NCBI RefSeq assembly: GCF_014641555.1
Contig: NZ_BMHY01000001.1
Location: 186,001-250,000, forward strand
Origin: Paenibacillus radicis (ex Gao et al. 2016)
GTDB lineage: Bacteria > Bacillota > Bacilli > Paenibacillales > Paenibacillaceae
DNA: 64,000 nt
Direction of reading: 5' to 3'
Every line of letters starts with the position of its first letter. Positions within the stretch are counted from its first letter, which is position 1. The notes below the pieces were generated by a model. It searched no databases. It was not told the origin of the DNA and saw only the letters and a list, made by a program, of their open reading frames with translations. The translations under genes and the position numbers were made by a program. Below, one piece after another: positions 34,091-42,087 of this stretch.

Positions 34091-35380
34091 GTGCTATCTT
34101 TTATTGAGAAAGAAAATCATTTTCATCATCGAGAGGAGGTCAATTTCATTCCAGACTCTCCTTGGGACCTTGCACGATTAAGCCAAATGCCTAACATCTA
34201 TCCGCTGTTTGAGGATGAGGCAAGCGGCATAAAAGCCATTTTTTATGACGGGGTTTCATACAAAGGCAATAAGACACGTGTGTTTGCCTATTATGGCGTA
34301 CCAGAAGCAAAAGGGGAACGACCTGAAAATCCTCCATTGGTGCCAGGCATCCTATTGGTTCATGGAGGTGCAGGGAGTGCATTTGCTCAATGGGTAAAGC
34401 TGTGGAATGACCGGGGTTACGCTGCGATTGCAATGGATTTGGAGGGACAGATTCCTTTTTCCAGCTATGAAGAATTAAGCGGGGAAAGCCGCATTGATAC
34501 AAATACTGTCCCGACGGAATTCTCTTCACACCCATGGAGTGGTCCAGCCAAACAGGGGGTATTCGCAGATTATGCAGAGCCGCCGCAGGATCAATGGTTC
34601 TATCATGCGGTTGCCGCTGTGTTGTCCGCGCATACGATTCTTCGCAGCTTGCCTGGCGTAGACCCGGATCGGATCGGTGTAACCGGTATATCTTGGGGAG
34701 GCATCATTACAAGCTTAATGGCCGGTCTGGATAAACGGCTTAGGTTTGCTATGCCCATTTATGGATGCGGGTATTTGTATGAGCCCGGAACCTTTTACGG
34801 TGCTGGATTTGCAGCTATGCCGCCGGATTATGCAGAAAAAATTCGAAGACTCTGGGACCCGTCATCGTATTTGCAACACAGCCGAATCCCTATGCTTTGG
34901 GTGAACAGCAATCAGGATACCCATTTTCCGCTATCCATATTTATGAAGTCCTATGCGCATTATGAGCAGAACAATGCCGATGCTCATTTGCACAGCAGAA
35001 TTAGCATTCAGCATGGACTGCCGCATAGTTACTCAGCCGCTTGGTCTTGCCCAGAAAGCTATGCATTTGCCGATAGTATAACAGGAGCAGGTCCTCCATT
35101 GATTCGGATTACGCAATCGGAGCAATGCGGTGAATCGCTGCAAATAAGCTTTGATTCACAAATCGAGGTCACGGAGGCCGTTTTATACTGGTGTGAGGAA
35201 GCTGCGGATTGGAGAAGGACAAGCTGGAATCGTGTACAGGCTGTAGTAGTACAAGAAGAAACAAACGTAGAACAAGGCACGGCAACCGTTGCTTTGCCCT
35301 ATGGAAATTGTGCTTTTTATATGGAGCTTGCCAATAATAATGGCTGGAGAACAAGCACTGCCTTAATGAAAAAAAATTGA
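34091..35380 (+). CDS. alpha/beta hydrolase of the siderophore cluster
   Basis: The 429-residue cytoplasmic protein has an alpha/beta-hydrolase fold with an oxyanion LVHGGAG motif (about residue 98), nucleophile elbow GISWGG (about 200), an acid in VNSNQDTHFP and a His in HGLPHSY (about 315). It resembles acetyl-xylan-esterase/dienelactone-hydrolase-like enzymes and has a C-terminal beta-rich extension. Its place between a Btr-like regulator and a siderophore-binding protein suggests a ferri-siderophore esterase that releases iron; this is inferred. GTG 34091 is the only canonical start near the N-terminus. A Fur-box-like site and a perfect ribosome binding site (AGGAGG 34134-34139) lie after it, eight bases before an in-frame ATT at 34148. 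Confidence 0.75.
   Translation: MLSFIEKENHFHHREEVNFIPDSPWDLARLSQMPNIYPLFEDEASGIKAIFYDGVSYKGNKTRVFAYYGVPEAKGERPENPPLVPGILLVHGGAGSAFAQWVKLWNDRGYAAIAMDLEGQIPFSSYEELSGESRIDTNTVPTEFSSHPWSGPAKQGVFADYAEPPQDQWFYHAVAAVLSAHTILRSLPGVDPDRIGVTGISWGGIITSLMAGLDKRLRFAMPIYGCGYLYEPGTFYGAGFAAMPPDYAEKIRRLWDPSSYLQHSRIPMLWVNSNQDTHFPLSIFMKSYAHYEQNNADAHLHSRISIQHGLPHSYSAAWSCPESYAFADSITGAGPPLIRITQSEQCGESLQISFDSQIEVTEAVLYWCEEAADWRRTSWNRVQAVVVQEETNVEQGTATVALPYGNCAFYMELANNNGWRTSTALMKKN
34106..34124. promoter_or_regulatory. Fur-box-like site in front of or inside the hydrolase 5' end
   Basis: GAGAAAGAAAATCATTTTC matches the classical 19-base Fur box GATAATGATAATCATTATC at 15 of 19 positions and contains the perfect 6-1-6 palindrome GAAAAT-C-ATTTTC. 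It would make the hydrolase and downstream genes iron-repressed. Confidence 0.6.
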
Positions 35381-35403
35381 ACCGATTGAAGGAGAGCTAT
35401 ACG

Positions 35404-36378
35404 ATGTCACGTACGCTGTTAAGAACTTTTTGCTCCGCATTTATTATTATATCTTTGCTGGTGGTCGCAACTGCATGCGGGAAGGCTAACACGAATTCAA
35501 TGCCAGACCCAACGGCGAGTCCTGAAGCTAGTCCAAGCACCTCACAAGAAGCGGCATTTACATTCAAGGATACGAAGGGTGAGCAGACACTGGATAAGCA
35601 GCCTGCTCGTATCGCAACAACGGTTACTTATTTGACAGACCATATGATTGCGCTGGGCCTTACTCCGGCATCTACAGTGAAATCGCAAAATCAGGATTTT
35701 CCACTCTATCTAAAGCCATTTTTGAATCAGGTAGATATTATTGGGGAGCAAGGCAAAGTAGATTTTGAGAAGCTGCTGGATCTGCAGCCTGATCTGATTA
35801 TAACCGATACAAACAGCAGTGATATTTATGACAAATACGCAAAAATCGCTCCAACCGCTATTTTGGAAAATGGCTATGTTGCACCGGATTGGCAGACCGC
35901 TTTCCGTGCAACCGGTGCTGCATTTGGGCTGGAGGATAAAGCGGAGCAGGTCATTCAGGATTACGGCAAGCATATGGATGAGGCGATAGCTCAAATCCAT
36001 GATAAGGTTGCCGGTAAAACCTTGATGGTGCTTCGTATACGAAATGATATTCGCTACTATGGTGATATGGATTATAAATGGCTGTATGATCAATTTGGAT
36101 TCTCACGGCCAGCTGTTTTTCCAGTAACGAGTCCGGAGAGCCGTTATGAAGTGTTGTCTAAGGAAATTTTGCCGGAAGTTGATCCGGATTACATCCTGCT
36201 CATTAACGACAATGATGATATTTACAGTGAGTTGACAGGTTTTTCGCTGTGGAAAAATTTAAAGGCTGTTAAAAATGATCAGGTGTATTCGGTTGCTTCC
36301 GACTCCTGGTTTGGCGGCTATGGTCCAAACGCTGCAAACTCTATGATTGATGATTTAGTTAGATTATTCGCGAAGTAA
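35404..36378 (+). CDS. iron-siderophore ABC transporter substrate-binding lipoprotein
   Basis: The 324-residue lipoprotein has a signal peptide ending in the lipobox VATAC, a low-complexity Ser/Pro/Ala/Thr linker and a type III periplasmic-binding fold (PBP2, FhuD/FecB-like): PARIATTVTYLTDHMIALGLTP, the long helix linking the lobes, and PDYILLINDNDD. It captures a ferric siderophore outside the membrane. ATG 35404 follows AAGGAGAG; an upstream frame exists without a ribosome binding site. No permease or ATPase gene is adjacent, so it must dock onto a transporter encoded elsewhere. Its stop overlaps the start of the next gene (TAATG). Confidence 0.9.
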   Translation: MSRTLLRTFCSAFIIISLLVVATACGKANTNSMPDPTASPEASPSTSQEAAFTFKDTKGEQTLDKQPARIATTVTYLTDHMIALGLTPASTVKSQNQDFPLYLKPFLNQVDIIGEQGKVDFEKLLDLQPDLIITDTNSSDIYDKYAKIAPTAILENGYVAPDWQTAFRATGAAFGLEDKAEQVIQDYGKHMDEAIAQIHDKVAGKTLMVLRIRNDIRYYGDMDYKWLYDQFGFSRPAVFPVTSPESRYEVLSKEILPEVDPDYILLINDNDDIYSELTGFSLWKNLKAVKNDQVYSVASDSWFGGYGPNAANSMIDDLVRLFAK

Positions 36379-37163
36379 TGAATAATGAGCTATGGGAGCA
36401 GCTAGGTACGCTTTTTGGCATCCATTTGCAGCAGGAGAAAGAGGCGGTTTGCACCCTTACCGGGGCTGAACTGACGGATCGGGAGGCTATGAGGCAGTTT
36501 TTGACCTTGTACAGCCAACTTATTGAAGGAGAAGATCTGTCTGTTGGCGCGGCATATTTCTGCAGCTGGTTTGGAGATTTGACTGCAGCCTTACTTTATA
36601 GTGTGGCTATACATCGGTCGGCTCCAACTATGTCGCTATCCAATATGAGCGTACATCTTATTCAAGAGAAGAACTTTGTACGTATTGCCTTTCAATTCGT
36701 AGAGGATGAGGTTCTAACTGCGGGAGGAAGTATGGCTGATTGGCAGACTTGGCGTGAGGAGGTATTCCGTCGCTTTTACAGAGAATCTGTCCAGCCCTTG
36801 TTGTCATGTCTCGCTGAGGCTAGCGGGTTGAAGGCAGGGATCTTGTGGGGACAGTTGCCTACCGCCCTTCAAAACTATCGCGAAAAGCTGCAAGCCATGT
36901 TGACCGAGCGGAGGATGGATAAAGAATTAAGCCGGCTGGCTGAGGCGGACCACTATTTGTGCCATGTACTTGAACCAGAAGTATTTGGTCTTAAACGGAA
37001 CCCTTTTCAAGTGAAGGTTCGATTGATTGATCATCCCTTAGCGGCAGGGCAGAAGCTGGCCATCAAGAATACATGCTGCTTGCAATATAAGCGGACAAAT
37101 CGATCCTACTGTTATACTTGCCCTAAAGTAACAGCGCAGGAAAGAGCCAATTGGAAGTCTTAA
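36378..37163 (+). CDS. FhuF-like (2Fe-2S) ferric-siderophore reductase
   Basis: The 261-residue cytoplasmic protein ends with CC-LQYKRTNRSY-C-YT-C, the CC-x10-C-x2-C signature that binds the [2Fe-2S] cluster of E. coli FhuF. The remainder fits the IucA/IucC-associated, FhuF-like fold, including a YFCSWFGD segment. It probably reduces Fe3+ bound to an imported siderophore to release Fe2+. The ATG overlaps the stop codon of the binding-protein gene by one base, so translation is coupled and expression should follow the same iron and Btr-like control. A terminator follows. Confidence 0.85.
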   Translation: MNNELWEQLGTLFGIHLQQEKEAVCTLTGAELTDREAMRQFLTLYSQLIEGEDLSVGAAYFCSWFGDLTAALLYSVAIHRSAPTMSLSNMSVHLIQEKNFVRIAFQFVEDEVLTAGGSMADWQTWREEVFRRFYRESVQPLLSCLAEASGLKAGILWGQLPTALQNYREKLQAMLTERRMDKELSRLAEADHYLCHVLEPEVFGLKRNPFQVKVRLIDHPLAAGQKLAIKNTCCLQYKRTNRSYCYTCPKVTAQERANWKS

Positions 37164-37189
37164 GCGGGATTTATCTCGGATGGAGCGAA

Positions 37190-37235
37190 GCGTCATCTCA
37201 ACCGTGCTGTGTGCGGGAGAGGTGGCGTTTTTTGC
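37190..37235 (+). terminator. terminator of the first siderophore cluster
   Basis: CGTCATCTC and GAGAGGTGGCG pair with several G-U pairs around a long loop and are followed by six T. It lies about 25 bases after the reductase stop. Confidence 0.65.
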
Positions 37236-37297
37236 TAATACGTTATAAATAATTATATACTGTATACTATCAATTCGTAGTCAGGGGAGAAGATGGA

Positions 37298-38170
37298 ATG
37301 AATCAAAGCAAAAAACAAACCTCGGCACCAGTAAAAATAATTTCAAAAGTGCTGTTGGTTATGATCGGAGCTTTTATTACGGCATACGGTCTAGAAGCGG
37401 TATTAATACCTAACAACGTCTCGGATGGTGGCGTTACGGGTATCAGTATCGTTGGCTCACAATTGTTTGGATTACCATTAGGGATGCTGATTGGAATCAT
37501 AAACATTCCTTTTGTATGGTTAGGCTATAAGCAGATCGGTAAAAGCTTTGCCATTTATTCGGTTATCGGCATCGCCTCACTGGCAGTCAGCACTACACTT
37601 ATGCATCATGTTCCTACGATTATTGAAGGGGATACCCTGTTAATTACCGTTGTTGGCGGGATTATCATCGGTTTTGGGATGGGACTAGCCTTGCGTAACG
37701 GCGGAGCATTGGATGGAATAGATATGCTAGCGGTGCTGCTGTCACGGAAATTGCCTTTTGGTACGAGTGACCTGATTCTGTTCTTAAATATGTTTGTATT
37801 TATTATCGTTTCAACGGTGTTCGGCCTTCAAGGAGCTATTCTGTCGGCACTTGCTTACTTTATTGCATCTAAGGTTATACATATTGTTGAAGAAGGCTTG
37901 AGCGGCTCTAAAACGTTTAAGATTATTACGAAACAGCCAGATATCATCATTGAGACGATTCGTGACCGTCTGGGCCGCGGGGCGACCTATACGGATGTTT
38001 ACGGTGGTTACTCAAATGAGCCGTTTAAGGAAATCACTTGTGTCATCAACCGGATGGAAGAAAGCAAAATTAAAGATATTATACAGCAGATCGATCCTAA
38101 CGCCTTTATCATCGTATACGATGTAGCTGAGGTTAAGGGCGGTACCTTTAAGAAGAAGGATATTCATTAG
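37298..38170 (+). CDS. YitT-family membrane protein
   Basis: The 290-residue protein has five or six hydrophobic segments (about 15-195), with GAFITAYGLEAVLIPNNVSDGGVTGISI and GGALDGIDMLAVLLSRK, both hallmarks of the YitT/DUF161 family. A soluble C-terminal DUF2179 domain follows (about 205-285: KTFKIITKQPDIIIETIRDRLGRGATY). The function of this common Firmicute family is not established, though transport is suspected. It is monocistronic, between two terminators. The ATG follows GGGGAGAAG. Confidence 0.92.
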   Translation: MNQSKKQTSAPVKIISKVLLVMIGAFITAYGLEAVLIPNNVSDGGVTGISIVGSQLFGLPLGMLIGIINIPFVWLGYKQIGKSFAIYSVIGIASLAVSTTLMHHVPTIIEGDTLLITVVGGIIIGFGMGLALRNGGALDGIDMLAVLLSRKLPFGTSDLILFLNMFVFIIVSTVFGLQGAILSALAYFIASKVIHIVEEGLSGSKTFKIITKQPDIIIETIRDRLGRGATYTDVYGGYSNEPFKEITCVINRMEESKIKDIIQQIDPNAFIIVYDVAEVKGGTFKKKDIH

Positions 38171-38200
38171 TTGTATAGGATTAGCTCATTGAAAATGTGG

Positions 38201-38228
38201 AAAGCCGCTGAATTAGCGGCTTTTCTTG
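38201..38228 (+). terminator. terminator of the yitT-like gene
   Basis: AAAGCCGCT and AGCGGCTTT pair perfectly around GAATT, followed by a T-rich tail. Confidence 0.85.
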
Positions 38229-38299
38229 TTATTAGGCCAATCAGTTATATGATATAATCGCCATGACAATGACACCATGAAGAAGGGTAGGGACAGCCA

Positions 38300-39541
38300 A
38301 TGCTTCAAGATGAGAAGTTTATAAAAGGAGGGCCTCTGTCCTGGAAGCTCTTTTTCGGGCTGAAGCTCATACTTGGCTTGCTCGTCTCCGGTTTTTTTTA
38401 TTTTGAGACGTCGATTGAGGCCTTTTGGCGGTTCAGCTTCCTAGTGTTTTCGGTTGTGGTGTTTCTGCTCGTCAATCTGTTCTATTCCAATGTAGAAAAG
38501 CGGAAGAAATGGCTGTTTCATCTGCTCATTCTGGATTTTCTAGTATCCGCTGCTTATGGCTATATCTTCATCGGGGGACACTTTCCGAATCAGCTGTTCG
38601 TTGGCATTACGGCATTGGCGATTCTTATGTTTTTAAACAATTTCCGCATGCTGATCCTCACTTGCGTGTTTTTGCTGGCTCTCTATCTGGTGACGATGGG
38701 CAGTGTCGATTGGTATTTATATAAGCAGTTTGATAGTATGAGCTACTTTATTACCTGCTCATTCATTATATTCGCAGGTATTGTCAGCTCGCTAATTCAT
38801 TTCTACCAGAAAGCGCGCAAGGATACACTGAAGTTATACGAGCAGCTGATGGAGTCTCATGAGCGTCTACAGGAGTACGCCATTAAGGCTGAAGAATGGG
38901 CAGCTTCCAGAGAGCGTGTACGAATTGCCCGCGATATTCATGACACGGTCGGCCATAAGCTGACGAGCCTGATTGTGCAAATGCAGGCCGCTCGCAAGCT
39001 GAGTCAGGTAGATGCGAAGCGCAGCGGGAGTGTCTATCTGGAGTGCGAGGATTTGGTTCGTTCTGCTCTTCAGGAGGTCCGCCTTACAGTCCGGACGATC
39101 AGAGACGAGCCGGTTCAGCCGATGTTTCTGCATGAAAGTCTGGAAAAGCTGTCGGAAGAGTTCACGAAGTTTACGCAGGTTGTGACTCGCTTTGAGGTTG
39201 AAGGAAGCACGGTGCCGCTGCCAGGTGAGCTTCAGCTCGCTGCATATCGCATCGTACAGGAGTCGCTCACGAATGCAAAGAAGCACGCAGATGCGGAACA
39301 TGCCCGTATCCGAATTGTCTATTCGGAGTCCGGTTTATCGCTTCACATCACCAATGATGGCAGCGTACCTGACGAAGTGAAGCCAGGCTTCGGATTATTG
39401 AATCTGCAAGAGCGAGTAAAGGAATGGAATGGCCGGGTATCCTTCGGGAAGGTTGACCGTATGCAGTTTGCGGTGCAAGCAGACATTCCTTATCCAAATA
39501 CAGAAACGGAGGTGCCGCTTCTTGAGAATTCTGGTAGTTGA
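38300..39541 (+). CDS. sensor histidine kinase, NarL/DesK type (HisKA_3)
   Basis: The 413-residue membrane kinase has about six N-terminal hydrophobic segments (residues 12-170) and a short coiled coil. The HisKA_3 dimerisation box follows with the phosphorylated His in RVRIARDIHDTVGHKLTSL (about residue 214). The HATPase domain has an N-box in IVQESLTNAKKHA and a G-box in GFGLLNLQERV. There is no obvious extracellular sensor, so it may sense a membrane property, as DesK does. The 3' end overlaps the response-regulator start by 20 bases, so the pair is one operon. The target genes cannot be read from the window. Confidence 0.93.
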   Translation: MLQDEKFIKGGPLSWKLFFGLKLILGLLVSGFFYFETSIEAFWRFSFLVFSVVVFLLVNLFYSNVEKRKKWLFHLLILDFLVSAAYGYIFIGGHFPNQLFVGITALAILMFLNNFRMLILTCVFLLALYLVTMGSVDWYLYKQFDSMSYFITCSFIIFAGIVSSLIHFYQKARKDTLKLYEQLMESHERLQEYAIKAEEWAASRERVRIARDIHDTVGHKLTSLIVQMQAARKLSQVDAKRSGSVYLECEDLVRSALQEVRLTVRTIRDEPVQPMFLHESLEKLSEEFTKFTQVVTRFEVEGSTVPLPGELQLAAYRIVQESLTNAKKHADAEHARIRIVYSESGLSLHITNDGSVPDEVKPGFGLLNLQERVKEWNGRVSFGKVDRMQFAVQADIPYPNTETEVPLLENSGS

Positions 39542-40184
39542 CGATCAGCGCCTCATGCGGGAGGGTCTTGCGACCATCCTCAATCTGGAGTCTGGTATGG
39601 AAGTGGTTGGGACAGCCGTCGACGGACGGGATGCGTTTGCTAAAGTAACCGAATTACGGCCAGATGTCGTATTAATGGATATTCGTATGCCCGGTATGGA
39701 CGGGGTGGAAGGCTCTGAGCTGATTCTTAGACACTTTCCAGAGATGAAAGTATTGATATTGACCACCTTTGATGATGCAGAGCTGATTCTGCGAGTGTTG
39801 GAGAAGGGGGTGCACGGCTATTTGCTGAAGGACATGCCCTCCGAGACTATCGTCAGCGCTATCCACACGGTATACAATGGGGGAACGGTCCTTCAGCCGG
39901 ATATTACAGCCATGCTACTGAAGGAATTGAAGAAAATGCCGGCTGCCCCGTCCGTGCAGACTCCTCTGCTGAATGAGAATGATGAAAAGCTGTTAGGGAG
40001 TCTGACTGATCGGGAGAAGGAAATTTTGGCTTTATTGGGCCAAGGCCTGAATAATAAGGAGATAGCTGACCGGCTGTTTATTTCAGAAGGGACGGTCAAG
40101 AACCACGTATCCAGTCTTATGTCCAAGCTCGGACTGCGTGACCGGACGCAGGCGGCTGTATTTGCCGTCCGTCATTATAAGTAA
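39522..40184 (+). CDS. response regulator, NarL/LuxR family
   Basis: The 220-residue protein has a receiver domain (MRILVVDDQRLMREGL, phosphoacceptor Asp in VVLMDIRMPGMDG near residue 54, KDMPSE lysine switch region). A GerE/LuxR helix-turn-helix follows (about 152-215: LTDREKEILALLGQGLNNKEIADRLFISEGTVKNHVSSLMSKLGLRDRTQA). TTG 39522 is eight bases after a perfect GGAGGT and is correctly placed for the family. The coding start lies inside the kinase gene, so translation is coupled. A terminator follows. Confidence 0.94.
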   Translation: MRILVVDDQRLMREGLATILNLESGMEVVGTAVDGRDAFAKVTELRPDVVLMDIRMPGMDGVEGSELILRHFPEMKVLILTTFDDAELILRVLEKGVHGYLLKDMPSETIVSAIHTVYNGGTVLQPDITAMLLKELKKMPAAPSVQTPLLNENDEKLLGSLTDREKEILALLGQGLNNKEIADRLFISEGTVKNHVSSLMSKLGLRDRTQAAVFAVRHYK

Positions 40185-40260
40185 TTGAATAGTATGACTT
40201 TTGGCAGGGGGTGAAAATATTCCTGTCAGTTCACTAAAAATGCATACATAAATCCATGAC

Positions 40261-40287
40261 AACCCGCACATTTGCTGCGGGTTTTTT
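40261..40287 (+). terminator. terminator of the two-component operon
   Basis: AACCCGCA and TGCGGGTT pair perfectly around a 7-base loop and are followed by a T-run. Confidence 0.85.
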
Positions 40288-40337
40288 GTTGTTAAAATTC
40301 ATATTAAGAAAGGCGAGATCATACGGAGGTGGCAGGA

Positions 40338-41480
40338 ATGAAGTTTAAAAAATACCGATATTTCGTATTGCCGGTTGCTCTAGCTGTCGTCATGGCCTAT
40401 TACTTCTATAATGGGCCTAACCAAAACACAATGATGATGGAGGGACATAAGTCGGTGAATATCGCACATGCCGGTTCCGTAACGAACTATGAAACCGCCG
40501 TTTTTGCAGGAGGCTGCTTCTGGCAGTTTGAGCCGTACTTTGAGGATCTCACAGGCGTTCTCAGCGTTTCAACTGGTTATACAGGAGGTCATACCGAGAA
40601 TCCGACCTATAACGAAGTATCCTCAGGAGGAACTGGACATCTAGAATCTCTAGAAGTTCGTTTTAACCCGAGCCAGATTTCATATGAGAAGCTGCTGCAA
40701 GTATTCTGGCATAGCATTGACCCGACAACTGCAGACGGCCAGTTCGACAACCGCGGCCCACAGTATCATACAGCTGTGTTCTACAACAGTAAGGAGCAAG
40801 AAGCTGCAGCCGAAGCTTCCAGAGATGCACTAGCAGCCTCCGGAAAATTCGACAAGCCCATTGTGACCGAGATTGCGGCTGCAACTGAATTTTATATGGC
40901 AGAAGAAGAGCATCAGGACTATTACAAAAAAAATAAATTTCTCTATAAGCTTAACCAGTATATGTCGGGGAGGGATTCTTTTTTGAATAGTACTTGGGGA
41001 TCAAACAGGAAAGAAGAGGCTGCTAATCAAGAGGCGTCCCGGAAGGACTTCAATAAGGCGGAACGGCTGAAAGCATTGACCACGCTGCAATATAATGTAA
41101 CCCAGAACGGCGCAGATGAGCGGCCGTTCGAGAATGAATATTGGGATAACCAGCAAGAAGGTATCTATATAGATATTGTTTCTGGTGAGCCGCTGTTCAG
41201 CTCCAAAGATAAATTTGATGCCGGAACAGGCTGGCCGAGCTTTACACAACCGTTAGACAAGGATCATGTTGTGCTGAAAGAAAAAGGCGGCTTTTTCTCT
41301 AAGTCCACCCAGGTCAGAAGCCGGGATGCCGATTCTTTCTTGGGCGATTTGTTCCACGATGGCCCTGAGCCTACGGGACTTCGCTATTGCATTAACTCTG
41401 CAGCTTTGGCGTTCATTCCGAAGGATAAGCTGGAGGAAAAAGGCTACGGTGATTATGCAGCGCAATTCAAAGAGCAGTAA
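40338..41480 (+). CDS. msrAB: membrane-anchored MsrA-MsrB methionine sulfoxide reductase fusion
   Basis: The 380-residue protein repairs both S and R forms of methionine sulfoxide. An N-terminal anchor (about residues 8-24) suggests action outside the membrane. The MsrA domain (about 52-205) has the catalytic Cys in [10 protein letters not shown] and the STGYTGG motif. The MsrB domain (about 243-370) has GTGWPSF and the catalytic Cys in RYCINSAAL; it lacks the CxxC zinc pairs, so it is the zinc-free form. ATG 40338 is seven bases after GGAGGT. Like other surface Msr proteins it needs an electron donor, and none (CcdA- or thioredoxin-like) is adjacent. Confidence 0.93.
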   Translation: MKFKKYRYFVLPVALAVVMAYYFYNGPNQNTMMMEGHKSVNIAHAGSVTNYETAVFAGGCFWQFEPYFEDLTGVLSVSTGYTGGHTENPTYNEVSSGGTGHLESLEVRFNPSQISYEKLLQVFWHSIDPTTADGQFDNRGPQYHTAVFYNSKEQEAAAEASRDALAASGKFDKPIVTEIAAATEFYMAEEEHQDYYKKNKFLYKLNQYMSGRDSFLNSTWGSNRKEEAANQEASRKDFNKAERLKALTTLQYNVTQNGADERPFENEYWDNQQEGIYIDIVSGEPLFSSKDKFDAGTGWPSFTQPLDKDHVVLKEKGGFFSKSTQVRSRDADSFLGDLFHDGPEPTGLRYCINSAALAFIPKDKLEEKGYGDYAAQFKEQ

Positions 41481-41530
41481 TTCTAGAGAGATGTGCATCT
41501 TAGGTTGACCAATATGAGGAGGTATGAACC

Positions 41531-41992
41531 ATGAGAAACGATTTTATTTTCAGCATTTTGAAGAACCGTCACAATCAATTGATAGAGCTGGCTGCCCAGT
41601 GTCCGGAGGACAAGCGTAATATTGTGCCGGAAGGCTTCAAGAACAGCCTTCATTGGCACATTGGACATGTGCTTACAGTGACAGAATTCCACGTATTTGA
41701 CCTTTCGGAATTTGAGCTGAATCAGAAGCTTCCTGCAAGCTATCAGGACTTTTTCGCTTATGGAACGAAGCCCGCAGACTGGCAAGGCGAGCCACCCGCA
41801 TGGGATGTGCTGATCGGTCAATTAAGGAAACAGCCGGACGAGATCCGGGAATTGCTGGAGGGTAAGCTGGACGTACCGGTAAAAGAAAACTTTTTGAAGG
41901 CGGAGACGTTCGGAGAGCTGATTGTCTCCACGGTGCAGCATGCGGCCGAGCATATCGGCTTTGTCTCCGCCATGCTGAAGGCATTGAAATAA
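41531..41992 (+). CDS. DinB-like four-helix metal-binding protein
   Basis: The 153-residue protein fits the DinB/YfiT-like four-helix fold with three His ligands expected for a metal (W-H-I-G-H in LHWHIGHV near residue 44, and HAAEHIGF near residue 139). This family includes thiol-dependent transferases that use bacillithiol or mycothiol, but the substrate is unknown. AGGAGGTATGAACC precedes the ATG. It is 50 bases downstream of msrAB on the same strand with no terminator in the gap, so the two may be co-transcribed. That would fit a redox-stress role, by inference. Confidence 0.85.
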   Translation: MRNDFIFSILKNRHNQLIELAAQCPEDKRNIVPEGFKNSLHWHIGHVLTVTEFHVFDLSEFELNQKLPASYQDFFAYGTKPADWQGEPPAWDVLIGQLRKQPDEIRELLEGKLDVPVKENFLKAETFGELIVSTVQHAAEHIGFVSAMLKALK

Positions 41993-42006
41993 TTTACCGA
42001 TTCTGA

Positions 42007-42048
42007 CCATAACAGCAGTTCAAAGGGGACTTTGGACTGCTGTTATGG
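42007..42048 (+). terminator. hairpin terminator after the DinB-like gene
   Basis: Eighteen-base arms (42007-42024, 42031-42048) pair with one mismatch around six bases. A T-run is lacking on the plus strand. Confidence 0.6.
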
Positions 42049-42087
42049 ATTATACGGCTATGGGTTTACTTTAACGGGGGGATCATC

